Positions 16,700 to 26,042 of a stretch of DNA of 64,000 bases are shown piece after piece. The translations under genes were made by a program, and so were the position numbers. This stretch comes from Bacteroidales bacterium 52_46. Lineage in GTDB: Bacteria; Bacteroidota; Bacteroidia; Bacteroidales; Muribaculaceae. Position 1 is the stretch's first letter. Each line of letters begins with the position of its first letter. A model generated the notes under the pieces. It was not told the DNA's origin and did not search any database. It saw only the letters and a list, made by a program, of their open reading frames with translations. Location of the stretch: contig MNQK01000003.1 in the NCBI GenBank assembly GCA_001915385.1, positions 3,969 to 67,968 on the forward strand, read 5' to 3'.

Positions 16700-18736
16700 C
16701 TATTTTTTGTCGGGATACGCTATGCGCACGTGGTACATCGTGAGCAGCGAATCGATGAATGCCTTCTTGATGGTGGTTATGTCGCGGAACGACAGCGGGG
16801 AGTTCTTATGCAAACCTTCGGCTACCTGAGCGTCGATAAGCTTGTTGACCAGCGCTGCTATCGTCTCAGGCTTATGGTCGGGCAACGAACGCGATGCCGC
16901 CTCGACCACGTCGGCCATCATCAGAAGAGATGCCTCCTTTGACTGCGGATTGGGTCCGGGATATGTGAACGGTGTCGGATCGACCTCTTCACCCGGATGG
17001 GCATTGCAGTAAGTATTGTAGAAATAGCGGGCCGTAGTTTTGCCGTGGTGCTGCACTATCATGTCGCGTATCACTCTGGGCAGTTTCGCTTTTTCGGCCA
17101 TGCGCAGGCCGTCGGTCACATGATTGATTATGACACGTGCGCTCTGTACCGGAGTAAGCGAGTTATGCGGATTGACGCCATGCTGGTTTTCGGTGAAGAA
17201 CGCCGGATTTTTTGTCTTGCCTATATCATGGTACAATGCGCCGGCACGCACGAGCTGCACATTGGCATTGACGCGATTGGCAGCAGCCGTGACAAGATTG
17301 GCCACCGCCATAGAGTGCTGGAAGGTGCCGGGACACTCCTCCGACAGTTCACGCAGTATGGGATTGTTGATGTCAGACAGCTCGACAAGCGTGACCACCG
17401 ATATGAAACCAAACACTTTCTCGACGATAAAGATAAGTATGTAGGCAAACGATGTGAGCACCATGTTGATGGCAAAAAAGCCTATCAGCTTCCATGAGAA
17501 TGTATTGAGCGACGCTATCTGCACAAGCTCCGCCGCCGCGTACGTGACGACGTATGCCGCGAAGACATAGCATGCCGTACGCATCAGCTGCGAACGCCGC
17601 GACAGTTCGCGCATCGAATATATCGCCGTCATGCCTGCGGCAAACTCTATGAAGCAGAATTCAAAAGGCAGCTTCGCTATCATCGAGCACAGTATCACTT
17701 CCATCGTAAGGAAGAACATCGCCACTGTCGTATCGTAGAACACGACGAGCAGGATGGGGAGTATGGCAAACGGCATGATATACAGTCCGTCGACAAACAG
17801 GTCGGACATAAATACCGAGAACGCATAAAATCCCACGTATATGGCCAAAAGGCATATAGTATGCGAAAGACTGTCGAACACCTCCTTACGGTACAGCCGC
17901 AGGAACAGGTATATGATGAGCATCAGCGAAGCGGCGAACAGGATACGTCCGAACACGACGTTGAACTTCGAGATGCCGCGTTCCTTGTCCCTCTTGGCAA
18001 GTTCCTTTTCATAGTCCTGTAATATCTGGTAACGCTGCGGTGTGACCATCTCGCCGCGGTTGATAATCTCCTCCCCTTTCTGTATAATGCCCTGCACGGC
18101 CTCTACGGGTGTCAGCAGACTGTTGCGGAGGTCGGCCGTCTTCTCGGCATTCTCCTTTATGTTTGGGAGCAGGTAAGTGCTGAGATTTTTCTCCTGAAGC
18201 ATACGCCAGAATGTGGGCGACGATTTGCCGAACTGTTTCTCCAGATGCTCGTAAGCCTGACGCGAGGTGCGCATCTTCGCAGTCGGTACTCCCTCGTTTG
18301 ACGAAGACGATGATATTCTTATCCGCTGCATCTCGCCTGCGGCAATGCGCTGGGCATCCTCCGAAGTGACCACACCGGTCTTGTATATATCCTCGACGGC
18401 CCGTATAAGGGCGTCGCGCTGATGCACCGACGCGCTGTCCATCCCGTTGATCATCGCCACAAGATTCTTCTGTACCGACGAATCGATGTCGTAGACCGGC
18501 ACAAGTATCCTGTCGATGCTGTCGGTGCGTTCCTGCTTTATCTCGGGAGCAAGATAATACGGTATGTCAAACGGAGCGAGCAGCTGCGGATTGCTCCACG
18601 GACGATTTTTCTCATACGACAGCTCCACCCTCTCCGAGCGTGGCAGAAAGAATATTATTATCAGCCCCGCAATCGCATAGACGGCGGCTGTTGTCCAGAA
18701 TTTCTTATCGGTCGGGATATGAAACGGAATATTCAT
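16700..18736 (-). CDS. 7TM-HD phosphohydrolase, PgpH-like c-di-AMP phosphodiesterase
   Basis: A 678-aa protein with the PgpH architecture. It has one N-terminal helix (AAVYAIAGLIIIFFLP), an extracytoplasmic 7TMR-HDED domain (about 40-270), seven membrane helices (about 280-465), then a cytoplasmic HD domain with the metal site in GALYHDIGKTKNP (near 495-507) and a downstream MIVQHHG. Relatives hydrolyse cyclic di-AMP. The gene lies just downstream of the Rel gene on the same strand with a 103-base gap. In Listeria PgpH is inhibited by (p)ppGpp, so the adjacency is suggestive. Confidence 0.88.
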   Translation of the reverse strand: MNIPFHIPTDKKFWTTAAVYAIAGLIIIFFLPRSERVELSYEKNRPWSNPQLLAPFDIPYYLAPEIKQERTDSIDRILVPVYDIDSSVQKNLVAMINGMDSASVHQRDALIRAVEDIYKTGVVTSEDAQRIAAGEMQRIRISSSSSNEGVPTAKMRTSRQAYEHLEKQFGKSSPTFWRMLQEKNLSTYLLPNIKENAEKTADLRNSLLTPVEAVQGIIQKGEEIINRGEMVTPQRYQILQDYEKELAKRDKERGISKFNVVFGRILFAASLMLIIYLFLRLYRKEVFDSLSHTICLLAIYVGFYAFSVFMSDLFVDGLYIMPFAILPILLVVFYDTTVAMFFLTMEVILCSMIAKLPFEFCFIEFAAGMTAIYSMRELSRRSQLMRTACYVFAAYVVTYAAAELVQIASLNTFSWKLIGFFAINMVLTSFAYILIFIVEKVFGFISVVTLVELSDINNPILRELSEECPGTFQHSMAVANLVTAAANRVNANVQLVRAGALYHDIGKTKNPAFFTENQHGVNPHNSLTPVQSARVIINHVTDGLRMAEKAKLPRVIRDMIVQHHGKTTARYFYNTYCNAHPGEEVDPTPFTYPGPNPQSKEASLLMMADVVEAASRSLPDHKPETIAALVNKLIDAQVAEGLHKNSPLSFRDITTIKKAFIDSLLTMYHVRIAYPDKK

Positions 18737-18839
18737 GAGAAATAACAGTGATTTTAAATTTAACCAATATACGGGTCATATATGTTTATTGTACGAACCT
18801 AAGCAGTTCCATACAGTAATATTATCCCGCACAGCAATA

Positions 18840-21089
18840 TTAATGTATTCTTGTGGCCCTACGGACTCCTTCGATACGTTTCACCTGCGAGCACAGCTCT
18901 GACACTACGTCTGAATCATCGACAAGGACAGTGAGGTCACATCTGAACACCTCGTTTTCCGCGACAATATGAAGGGAACGGATATTGATTGACATGTGTG
19001 TCGAGATAGTCTGTATGAGTTCCTGAAGTATACCGAAACGGTCGATACCTTCCACATGGATATGGGCGAGGAATTTCCCGTTGGTGGCGTCCCAGCATGT
19101 CGACAGCAGACGCGAGCCGAAACTCGCTTTCAGCGCGATGGCACGCGGACAGTCGACCGAGTGAACCACGACTTCGCCATTGTTATCGATGAAACCGAGC
19201 ACATTGTCGCCCGGAATGGGCGAACAGCATTCGGCGAGACGGAAGTTTGACCCGTTTTCATCATAACGCAGATGATAAGTCTCCTTTGTATTGATTTGCC
19301 CGGGAACGGTGACGGACGGCTCGCGGTCCTCCTTCTCCTTTGACTTCGGCACCACTGCAAGCGGCAATCTTAATATTTTGCTGAACAAGCCCTTTGATGA
19401 CGATTGTTTTTTCAGCGACTTGACAAGGTTGTCAGACAGGACAATCTCCTCACGTCCAAGCAGCAGATAGAGCTCGTCACGATTGTTCACACGATACATG
19501 CCCTGCAGCTTCGTCACCACCTCGTTGGTATCTGTAATGCCATGCAGCTCAAGGAATTTATCGAAAATCTCCTTGCCTTTGGCTATGACCGGATGCTGCA
19601 TTTTGCGGAGAGCCGAACGCAGACGCGTCTTTGCCTTTGCGGTCACAAGGAAGTCCATCCACTCCTCCTTAGGGGTCTGCGACTGCGAGGTAAGCACTTC
19701 CACCTGGTCGCCCGAGCGGAGTTTCTGGCTGAGCGGCACGAGCTTGTGGTTAACCTTGCCGGCTATGCAGTGGCATCCAATCTGCGAATGGAGGTCAAAT
19801 GCCACGTCGAGCACGGTAGCGTTGTTTGGGAGCGTGATAAGCTCACCCTTGGGCGTGAACACCACAATCTCCGATGCAAACAGGTTGAGTTTGAGCGTGT
19901 CAAGGAAGTCAATGGCGTTGGGCTCGGGATTGTCAAGAATATCCTTGATGGTGCGGAGCCACGCGTTGAGTTCGCTCTCCTCGTCACCCTCCCCTATCTT
20001 GTATTTCCAGTGGGCGGCAAAACCCTTTTCGGCAATTTCGTCCATGTGGCGCGAGCGTATCTGCACCTCAATCCAGTTGCCGTCGGGGCCCATGGCCGTC
20101 ATGTGGAGAGCCTGGTATCCGTTGGCCTTCGGTTTGCCAATCCAGTTGCGCGTACGGTCGGGATGGAAACGGTAAAGCTCATTGATGGCGCCATAAATCT
20201 GCCAGCATATCGCTTTTTCTTTCGACGGGTCGTCGCAGTCAAATATGATGCGCACAGCGTAAAGGTCATATACCTCGTCAAACGGTATATGCTTCGTTTC
20301 CATCTTGTTCCAGATGGAATACACCGACTTGACACGTGCTTTCATGGTGTATTCAAGCCCCATGTCGTCGAGTATGCGGCGTATGGGCGCCGCGAAGTCC
20401 TCATACTCGGTGGTGCGCCGCTGCTCCGATTCCCGTATCTGTTCCGATATTTTCCTGTAGGCCTCGGGGTGCTCGTATTTGAAAGCAAGGTCTTCAAGCT
20501 CCGTCTTGATGGCGAAGAGCCCCAGACGGTGGGCAAGCGGGGCATATATATAAAGCGTCTCTCCGGCAATCTTGTACTGTTTGTTGGGCGCCATCGAGCC
20601 GAGAGTGCGCATATTGTGCAGGCGGTCGGCCATCTTGATAAGCACCACGCGTATGTCCTCCGACATGGTCAGCAGCAGTTTGCGGAAATTCTCGGCCTGC
20701 GCCGAGGCCTGCGCGCCGAATATGCCTCCGGATATTTTTGTCAGGCCGGCCACGAGCTGCGCAATCTTCTTGCCGAAATGCTGCTCGATGTCCTCGACCG
20801 TGTAGTCGGTATCCTCCACCACGTCATGGAGCAACGCCGCGCATATCGAAGTGGAACCGAGTCCGATTTCCTGGCTCGCTATCTTCGCCACAGCTATCGG
20901 ATGCATGATATAAGGCTCGCCCGACCGTCGCCGGATACCTTTATGCGCCTCCTTGGCAAAGTTATACGCGCGTTTTATGATTTCCACCTTTTTGCGGTGG
21001 TTGCTGCTCAGATAACCTTCAAGCACCTCATTGAAGGCATCCTCAATCATTTTATCCTCTTCGGGTGTGGTGAAATTATCCTCAGCCAT
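18840..21089 (-). CDS. rel: Bifunctional (p)ppGpp synthetase/hydrolase
   Basis: A 749-aa long RelA/SpoT homologue. The domains in order are an HD hydrolase (His63, and His88-Asp89 in LLHDVVEDTDY), a synthetase (YDLYAVRIIFD, KPKANGYQALHM, WIEVQIRSRHMDEIAEKG), TGS (VFTPKGELITLPNNATVLDVAF), a helical/CC linker (HLRYDENGSNFRLAECCSPIPGDNVLG) and a C-terminal ACT domain ending at the stop. The HD residues are intact, so both synthesis and hydrolysis of the alarmone are expected. This is the single long Rel usual for Bacteroidales and is controlled on the ribosome by uncharged tRNA. Confidence 0.95.
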   Translation of the reverse strand: MAEDNFTTPEEDKMIEDAFNEVLEGYLSSNHRKKVEIIKRAYNFAKEAHKGIRRRSGEPYIMHPIAVAKIASQEIGLGSTSICAALLHDVVEDTDYTVEDIEQHFGKKIAQLVAGLTKISGGIFGAQASAQAENFRKLLLTMSEDIRVVLIKMADRLHNMRTLGSMAPNKQYKIAGETLYIYAPLAHRLGLFAIKTELEDLAFKYEHPEAYRKISEQIRESEQRRTTEYEDFAAPIRRILDDMGLEYTMKARVKSVYSIWNKMETKHIPFDEVYDLYAVRIIFDCDDPSKEKAICWQIYGAINELYRFHPDRTRNWIGKPKANGYQALHMTAMGPDGNWIEVQIRSRHMDEIAEKGFAAHWKYKIGEGDEESELNAWLRTIKDILDNPEPNAIDFLDTLKLNLFASEIVVFTPKGELITLPNNATVLDVAFDLHSQIGCHCIAGKVNHKLVPLSQKLRSGDQVEVLTSQSQTPKEEWMDFLVTAKAKTRLRSALRKMQHPVIAKGKEIFDKFLELHGITDTNEVVTKLQGMYRVNNRDELYLLLGREEIVLSDNLVKSLKKQSSSKGLFSKILRLPLAVVPKSKEKEDREPSVTVPGQINTKETYHLRYDENGSNFRLAECCSPIPGDNVLGFIDNNGEVVVHSVDCPRAIALKASFGSRLLSTCWDATNGKFLAHIHVEGIDRFGILQELIQTISTHMSINIRSLHIVAENEVFRCDLTVLVDDSDVVSELCSQVKRIEGVRRATRIH

Positions 21090-21159
21090 ATATGCAGATG
21101 GTTTGAAGTAAAGGGGGCTACCGCCTCATGATGTTTTTGGGGAATGTTTTGACGACACG

Positions 21160-22248
21160 CTATTTCAATGCCGGACCAACTTCGGCTGCGGCGCCGGTAG
21201 CGGGATCAAACAGCAGGTAGACGGGCGCTTTCTTGTCAGTGAAGTTAGATGGAGCCATGCCGTACACGACACCCGACTGCGCGAGTTCCACGTCTTTCCG
21301 CGCCAGTTCCTTGCCCGACGCCGTCACGGTGACCTGCGCCCGGCCGGGTATGACGTAAGCCACGCCGCCTTTGGGGAACGGCAGTGTCTCACCCTTGTCA
21401 TTGACAGGCATGCCGACACGTTCCAATTCCTTGATAGATAGATATACGGGGAACCCGCTCAGGTCGTTGGCATCGACAATGCCGCCAGTGGCCGATATGC
21501 GCGCTATTATCTGACGGTTGATATTGCCGTCAGGCACGACGGTAAACGTGCGCACCTCGGTATACGTGCTTTTGGTGCCTGCAAACATCGCCATGAGCGC
21601 CTGCTCCTGTGCCTCGATATTGTCCATCACAATTTTCATGGCCGCGCCGTCGGGCGGCATCTGCTCGGCCTGTCCCGTGATGAGGTCGGTGCGGCTCTGG
21701 CGCAACGCATATATCTGCTCGGCAGCAAGTTCGGCGCGTTTGGCCGACGAATGGCTCTGGAGCATTTCCTGGGTTATGACCTGCCGGGCAGCCTCCGACT
21801 GTAGCGGAGTCGGCTCCGCGCTACGTGCCTCGGGGAACGACAGACTCTCTGTCTCATACACTTTTTCAGTATTGATTGAGAGAGGAATATTGTCCTCACC
21901 GATTATTATGTAGGGAGCCTGATTGCTTTTCAGCGTCACGAGGTAACGTTTGTCGGGGTCAGGCACGCCGTGGGTGCTGATGGTCACGCTTTTGACCGAC
22001 GCGCTGAGCGACGGCTCGGTTATCGGATCGTCGACATTGAGATATTTGAGGGCGTATTTATAGAACTCACCCGGTTCCTCGCGTGTAAATTCGGCTTCAA
22101 TCGTGATGTCTACTGCAGTCACCGGCAATGTGTAGGCTATGCCGTATTCGTTGGCTTTTGTGGCGGTGAAGCGCTGGGCCTGCTGGGCAGGAGCGACTGT
22201 CGTGGCCGCCAGTGCCGCCGCTATAAGTGTTGTCTTGATTTTTTTCAT
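21160..22248 (-). CDS. DUF4831 family exported protein
   Basis: A 362-aa protein with a signal peptide (MKKIKTTLIAAALAATTVAPAQ) that belongs to DUF4831, a Bacteroidota family. Diagnostic segments are ANEYGIAYTLPVTAVDITIEAEF, GEFYKYALKYL and LRQSRTDLITGQAEQMPPDG. The region around 160-240 is helical and charged. The function is not known. It sits between nnr and rel on the same strand with short gaps, so it may share a transcript with nnr. Confidence 0.85.
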   Translation of the reverse strand: MKKIKTTLIAAALAATTVAPAQQAQRFTATKANEYGIAYTLPVTAVDITIEAEFTREEPGEFYKYALKYLNVDDPITEPSLSASVKSVTISTHGVPDPDKRYLVTLKSNQAPYIIIGEDNIPLSINTEKVYETESLSFPEARSAEPTPLQSEAARQVITQEMLQSHSSAKRAELAAEQIYALRQSRTDLITGQAEQMPPDGAAMKIVMDNIEAQEQALMAMFAGTKSTYTEVRTFTVVPDGNINRQIIARISATGGIVDANDLSGFPVYLSIKELERVGMPVNDKGETLPFPKGGVAYVIPGRAQVTVTASGKELARKDVELAQSGVVYGMAPSNFTDKKAPVYLLFDPATGAAAEVGPALK

Positions 22249-22267
22249 AAGCGTTAAATTATATAGT

Positions 22268-23791
22268 TTAACGTATCGGCTCCATAATCGCCTTTATGGC
22301 ACAGCCTATATTATCGGCAATGTCGGAAGCGACAACGCCGTAGTCGCCATGTTCCTCGGCTGCGATTTCGCCTGCGAGTCCATGCAGGAATACAGCCAGC
22401 AGCGTGGCAATCTCCGATTTGTACCCCTGTGCCATGAAACTTGCGAGCATGCCGGTGAGCACGTCGCCGCTGCCCGGTGTAGCCATTGCGGGAGTGCCCG
22501 ACGAATTGAAATATATCTTGCCGTCGGGACGTATTATCGATGTATAATGTCCCTTCAGGACGATAAGTATATGATAGTGGCGCGCCACCTCGCATGCCTT
22601 GCGCAGACGTGCCTCCATCGACGCGTGAGGACCGAACAGCCTGTCAAACTCGCCTGCATGCGGCGTTATGATTGAGAGCATCGGGAGGGAATTGAGCATT
22701 GTGGGCTTCATTGCGATGCAGTTGAGAGCGTCGGCATCAAGTATTATCGGCGACTTCGACGACAGCAACAGCTCCTCGAGGGCGCGCAATGTCGTCTCAT
22801 TAGTGCCGATGCCGGGACCGACTGCGATAGCGCTGTATTGATGCGCGGGACGCATGCGGTCGATATACATCTCCCCCTGATTCGCGCTATACAATGCCTC
22901 GGGAACGGCCGACTGAATTATAGGATAACCGCATTTCGGAGCTTCGACCGTGACTTTTCCCACTCCGGAACGCAATGCCCCGCGGGCTGCCATCACCGCC
23001 GCACCCATCATGCCGTAGCTTCCGGCATATATGAGCGCCGAGCCGTAATCGGCTTTCGATGAGAAAAGCGGACGGCGCTTGAGCGAACGGTACACGTCGG
23101 CCTCCTCGACGAGATAGAATTTCGCCTTGATTTCAGCCGCGGCAGCCCGGCTCAGCCCGATGTCGAGCACTTTCCATTCGCCCACGAGCTCGGCATTATC
23201 GGCTATGAAAAATGCCAGCCGCGGATGCTGTATGGCAAGCGTAAGGGTGGCGTGGATTACGTCACGCGATATAAGCGTAGGGTTCCAGTCGCCGGCGAGG
23301 CCTGACGGGATGTCGATGGATACTACCGTGGCATTGGCCTCGTTGATGCGCTGCACGAGGTATGAGAAACCGCCTTTGAGCGGGTCGCGCAGCCCCGAAC
23401 CGAAAAGTCCGTCGATAATGAGCAGATTGCGCTGCAGGTCGGGCATCATGAACGTGTCGATTACCTCGGTGATGCCTACGCCCTGACACTGCACGAAGCG
23501 GTCACGGCATACGGTACACTCGGCCGACAGTTTGTTGCCGCCGATATTGAACAGATAGGCATGTATCTTGTATCCGCTTTCCGACAGCAGCGCGCCCACG
23601 GCCAATGCGTCGGCACCGTTGTTGCCGGGTCCGGCAAAAATGACTACCGGCTTTGACGGACGCCACCGGGCTGTTATCTCATCGGTCACCGCACGCGCCA
23701 CGCGCTCTATCAGCTCAATGGGCTTAACATCCTCATGTTCAATAGTATATTGATCTATCTGACGTATTTCGCTGTTAGTAAATATCTTCAT
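22268..23791 (-). CDS. nnr: Bifunctional NAD(P)H-hydrate repair enzyme
   Basis: A 507-aa fusion that repairs hydrated NAD(P)H. The N-terminal YjeF_N epimerase interconverts R and S NAD(P)HX (FAGPGNNGADALAVGALL at about 52-69, DGLFGSGL and SIDIPSGL). The C-terminal ribokinase-like ADP-dependent dehydratase restores NAD(P)H (ADYGSALIYAGSYGMMGA, VGPGIGTNE, ITPHAGEF, ATPGSGDVLTGMLA). The length fits the full fusion. A consensus promoter lies just upstream at 23815-23845. It is divergent from hpt. Confidence 0.95.
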   Translation of the reverse strand: MKIFTNSEIRQIDQYTIEHEDVKPIELIERVARAVTDEITARWRPSKPVVIFAGPGNNGADALAVGALLSESGYKIHAYLFNIGGNKLSAECTVCRDRFVQCQGVGITEVIDTFMMPDLQRNLLIIDGLFGSGLRDPLKGGFSYLVQRINEANATVVSIDIPSGLAGDWNPTLISRDVIHATLTLAIQHPRLAFFIADNAELVGEWKVLDIGLSRAAAAEIKAKFYLVEEADVYRSLKRRPLFSSKADYGSALIYAGSYGMMGAAVMAARGALRSGVGKVTVEAPKCGYPIIQSAVPEALYSANQGEMYIDRMRPAHQYSAIAVGPGIGTNETTLRALEELLLSSKSPIILDADALNCIAMKPTMLNSLPMLSIITPHAGEFDRLFGPHASMEARLRKACEVARHYHILIVLKGHYTSIIRPDGKIYFNSSGTPAMATPGSGDVLTGMLASFMAQGYKSEIATLLAVFLHGLAGEIAAEEHGDYGVVASDIADNIGCAIKAIMEPIR

Positions 23792-23814
23792 CTATCCATA
23801 CACATAGTTGACTA

Positions 23815-23845
23815 CAAATTTACACATTTTTTTTAGCGTATCAAA
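23815..23845 (-). promoter_or_regulatory. nnr promoter
   Basis: On the minus strand TTTG (23845-23842), a 19-nt spacer and TAAATTTG (23822-23815) match the Bacteroidota consensus. The ATG at 23791 would follow a leader of about 15-20 nt. Confidence 0.7.
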
Positions 23846-23886
23846 AAAACTTGTCCCAACGTAGATGATTTATAAAATTCTTTACG

Positions 23887-23894
23887 TAAATTTG
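23887..23894 (+). promoter_or_regulatory. Possible -7 element of hpt
   Basis: TAAATTTG matches the -7 consensus 20 bases before the hpt ATG, but no TTTG is found at the right distance upstream. Weak call. Confidence 0.4.
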
Positions 23895-23914
23895 CACTAA
23901 TTTACATAAATACA

Positions 23915-24457
23915 ATGGATCAAGTAACATACAACGGGCTCACATTCGAGCCATACATCCGACGGGAACAAATCGACAAGCGCATAAAGGAGATAGCGGG
24001 CACGATTTCAGCCGAATGCGAAGGCAAAAATCCCTTGTTCCTATGTGTGCTTAACGGAGCTTTCCCATTTGCTGCCGACCTGTTCAGAGCGGTGGATTTC
24101 GATGCCGAGATTTCGTTCATAAGGCTCAAAAGCTATGAGGGAATGGGATCGACCGGTGTAGTGAAAGAAGTAATCGGCCTCAACGAGGACATCAAAGGCC
24201 GCACGGTCATCATCGTGGAAGACATTGTCGACACCGGCAACACAATCACCCGGCTTCTTGACACTCTCAAAGAGAAAGAACCGGCAGAAATCAAAGTGGC
24301 TACCCTACTCTTCAAGCCCGACGCGCTTAAAGTGGACGTCAAACCCGATTATGTAGGATTTGCCATACCGCCGAAATTCATCATCGGCTTCGGCCTCGAT
24401 ATCGACGGACTTGCACGCAATCTCGACGACATCTACGTGCTCAAAGAGAACAATTGA
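23915..24457 (+). CDS. hpt: Hypoxanthine phosphoribosyltransferase
   Basis: A 180-aa purine salvage enzyme that joins hypoxanthine or guanine to PRPP in the cytosol. The PRPP-binding loop [13 protein letters not shown] is at about 98-110. The flexible loop [11 protein letters not shown] (71-81) and the base-binding [18 protein letters not shown] are present. Length and start are normal. adk follows after about 150 bases on the same strand, so the two purine genes may be cotranscribed. Confidence 0.95.
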   Translation: MDQVTYNGLTFEPYIRREQIDKRIKEIAGTISAECEGKNPLFLCVLNGAFPFAADLFRAVDFDAEISFIRLKSYEGMGSTGVVKEVIGLNEDIKGRTVIIVEDIVDTGNTITRLLDTLKEKEPAEIKVATLLFKPDALKVDVKPDYVGFAIPPKFIIGFGLDIDGLARNLDDIYVLKENN

Positions 24458-24610
24458 TTTCCTACGGCAGACGTGTCCGGCACGGCTGTCTCCCCCTTGA
24501 ACAGGGCAACAGATTAACCTTAAACACGAAAATACCGGGTAAAGCACCGGCTTCCTCGCCTGCGATGGAGCCGAAAGTCAATATTGTGTAATAATATAAA
24601 CAACTTAATT

Positions 24611-25180
24611 ATGTCGAATATCATTATATTTGGTGCTCCCGGAAGTGGAAAAGGCACTCAGAGCGAACGCCTTATCGCAAAATACAATCTCCGTCACATA
24701 TCAACGGGCGAACTGCTGCGCGACCACATAGCGCGCAAAACCGAGCTCGGCATCGTGGCCGACTCATACTGCTCGCGCGGACAGCTTATCCCCGACGACC
24801 TGATGATTGAGATTCTTGCCCATACCATCGACAACGACCCCGAAATATCCAAGGGACTTATCCTCGACGGTTTCCCCCGCACCATACCTCAGGCTCGCGC
24901 ACTCAAGCACCTGCTCGCGGAACGCGGCATGAAAATCGACGCCGTAATCGGCCTTGAAGTCCCTGAGGACGAACTTGTAGAGCGCCTGCTCAAACGCGGA
25001 CAGGAATCCGGCCGTTCAGACGACAATCTCGACACCATCAACAAGCGTCTTGAAGTATACCACAACCAGACCCTCCCCCTGCGCGACTACTACATCAACG
25101 AAGGCAAATACCGTTCGATTCATGCCACAGGCTCAATCGACGAAATATTCAACCGCATCGCCGAAGCCATAGAAGCCTGA
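24611..25180 (+). CDS. adk: Adenylate kinase
   Basis: A short-lid adenylate kinase of 189 aa that interconverts ATP + AMP and 2 ADP. The P-loop GAPGSGKGTQS starts at residue 8, the AMP-binding STGELLR and LDGFPRT are present, and the lid region is the short form without a zinc site. The start at 24611 (MSNIIIFGAPG) is chosen over an in-frame ATG at 24584 because it matches the family N-terminus. A stem-loop at 25216-25254 follows. Confidence 0.96.
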   Translation: MSNIIIFGAPGSGKGTQSERLIAKYNLRHISTGELLRDHIARKTELGIVADSYCSRGQLIPDDLMIEILAHTIDNDPEISKGLILDGFPRTIPQARALKHLLAERGMKIDAVIGLEVPEDELVERLLKRGQESGRSDDNLDTINKRLEVYHNQTLPLRDYYINEGKYRSIHATGSIDEIFNRIAEAIEA

Positions 25181-25215
25181 TATCCCCGATAATAGAATAG
25201 AACATCCCATACCAC

Positions 25216-25254
25216 AGTCCCCGGCCCGACAATCACAACGTCAAGCCGGGGACT
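25216..25254 (+). terminator. adk terminator
   Basis: A 10-bp GC-rich stem (AGTCCCCGGC, 25216-25225, with 25245-25254) and a 19-nt loop are followed by GATTTTATATT. This is a plausible intrinsic terminator 36 bases after the adk stop. Confidence 0.65.
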
Positions 25255-25290
25255 GATTTTATATTCGTGAAAGGATTGCAAGGCGTGTTA

Positions 25291-25406
25291 AATGCAGTTT
25301 ACTTAAGGATAAAGGCGCCCGACAGGATACCCGCCGATATTGACGCCTTAAGTAAACAGCATTGGGGTGCAGCCATACATCATGCAGCTGCCAACATCAG
25401 TTTTGC
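25291..25406. repeat. Mosaic of dispersed intergenic repeats
   Basis: Arms 25291-25308 and 25346-25363 (18 nt, one mismatch) enclose a sequence related to the 14.8-kb repeat (25330-25344). Directly after it, 25369-25406 matches 8409-8446 at 33 of 38 positions. One arm is also found alone at 3479-3495. The remaining bases to 25553 are AT-rich without a clear promoter. Confidence 0.65.
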
Positions 25407-25553
25407 ACGCCTTTCGGAGAGATTACAATCCGCTTTGGGCGACTAAATTCACAGCCCTTGCACTTTACAAATATTTCAACTGTCGGAAAAAAATTATAAA
25501 TTGCGGTAATGAAATCGCGTGCCTGCCTGTCTACACAATAAACGACGATATAA

Positions 25554-26042
25554 ATGCATTATTCAATCACAGAGTTCGAGACAATCTACCTCCGCTGCTT
25601 TCCGCCGGCAATTAGGCTTGCCGTAAGCCTCCTGCACGACGAGGACGATGCCCGCGACGCGGTTCAGGAGGTATTTATCAAACTTTGGGAAACGGATACG
25701 GATGTTGAAAATCCGATGGCATTCGTCGTCAGGTCGGTGCGCAATGTCTGCCTCAACCGCATCGCTGCCACCGACACACGCGAACGATTCGCTCGCCGAT
25801 ATTCTATCGACGAAGCTGACGGCTCCGATACAGATGCCGACATACACGGACGCGAAATACAATCTGCTGTCGAGACTCTCCTCTCTCCGCGCGAACGACA
25901 GGTCGTCGACAGGATATACTCCCGGGGAATGTCGTACAAAGAGACGGCAGACAGTCTCGACGTATCGGTAGCCCTGATTAACAAATGCATTGTAAGCGCT
26001 CTAAAAAAATTACGAACCCATTTCAAAACTCACATCAAATGA
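25554..26042 (+). CDS. ECF-type RNA polymerase sigma factor
   Basis: A 162-aa extracytoplasmic-function sigma-70 factor. Region 2 contains DEDDARDAVQEVFIKLWE (about 25-42), and region 4 carries the HTH MSYKETADSLDVSVALINKCIVSALKKLR (about 126-154). Its stop codon overlaps the ATG of the next gene (ATGA), which encodes a single-span membrane protein, so sigma and putative anti-sigma are translationally coupled. The target genes cannot be read from here, but the secreted protein two genes downstream is a candidate. Confidence 0.9.
   Translation: MHYSITEFETIYLRCFPPAIRLAVSLLHDEDDARDAVQEVFIKLWETDTDVENPMAFVVRSVRNVCLNRIAATDTRERFARRYSIDEADGSDTDADIHGREIQSAVETLLSPRERQVVDRIYSRGMSYKETADSLDVSVALINKCIVSALKKLRTHFKTHIK

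Noticed and set aside
19404..21131. 575-codon open frame antisense to rel
   Set aside because: Mirror frame of a GC-rich gene; the product has no coherent domain while the opposite strand gives a complete Rel.
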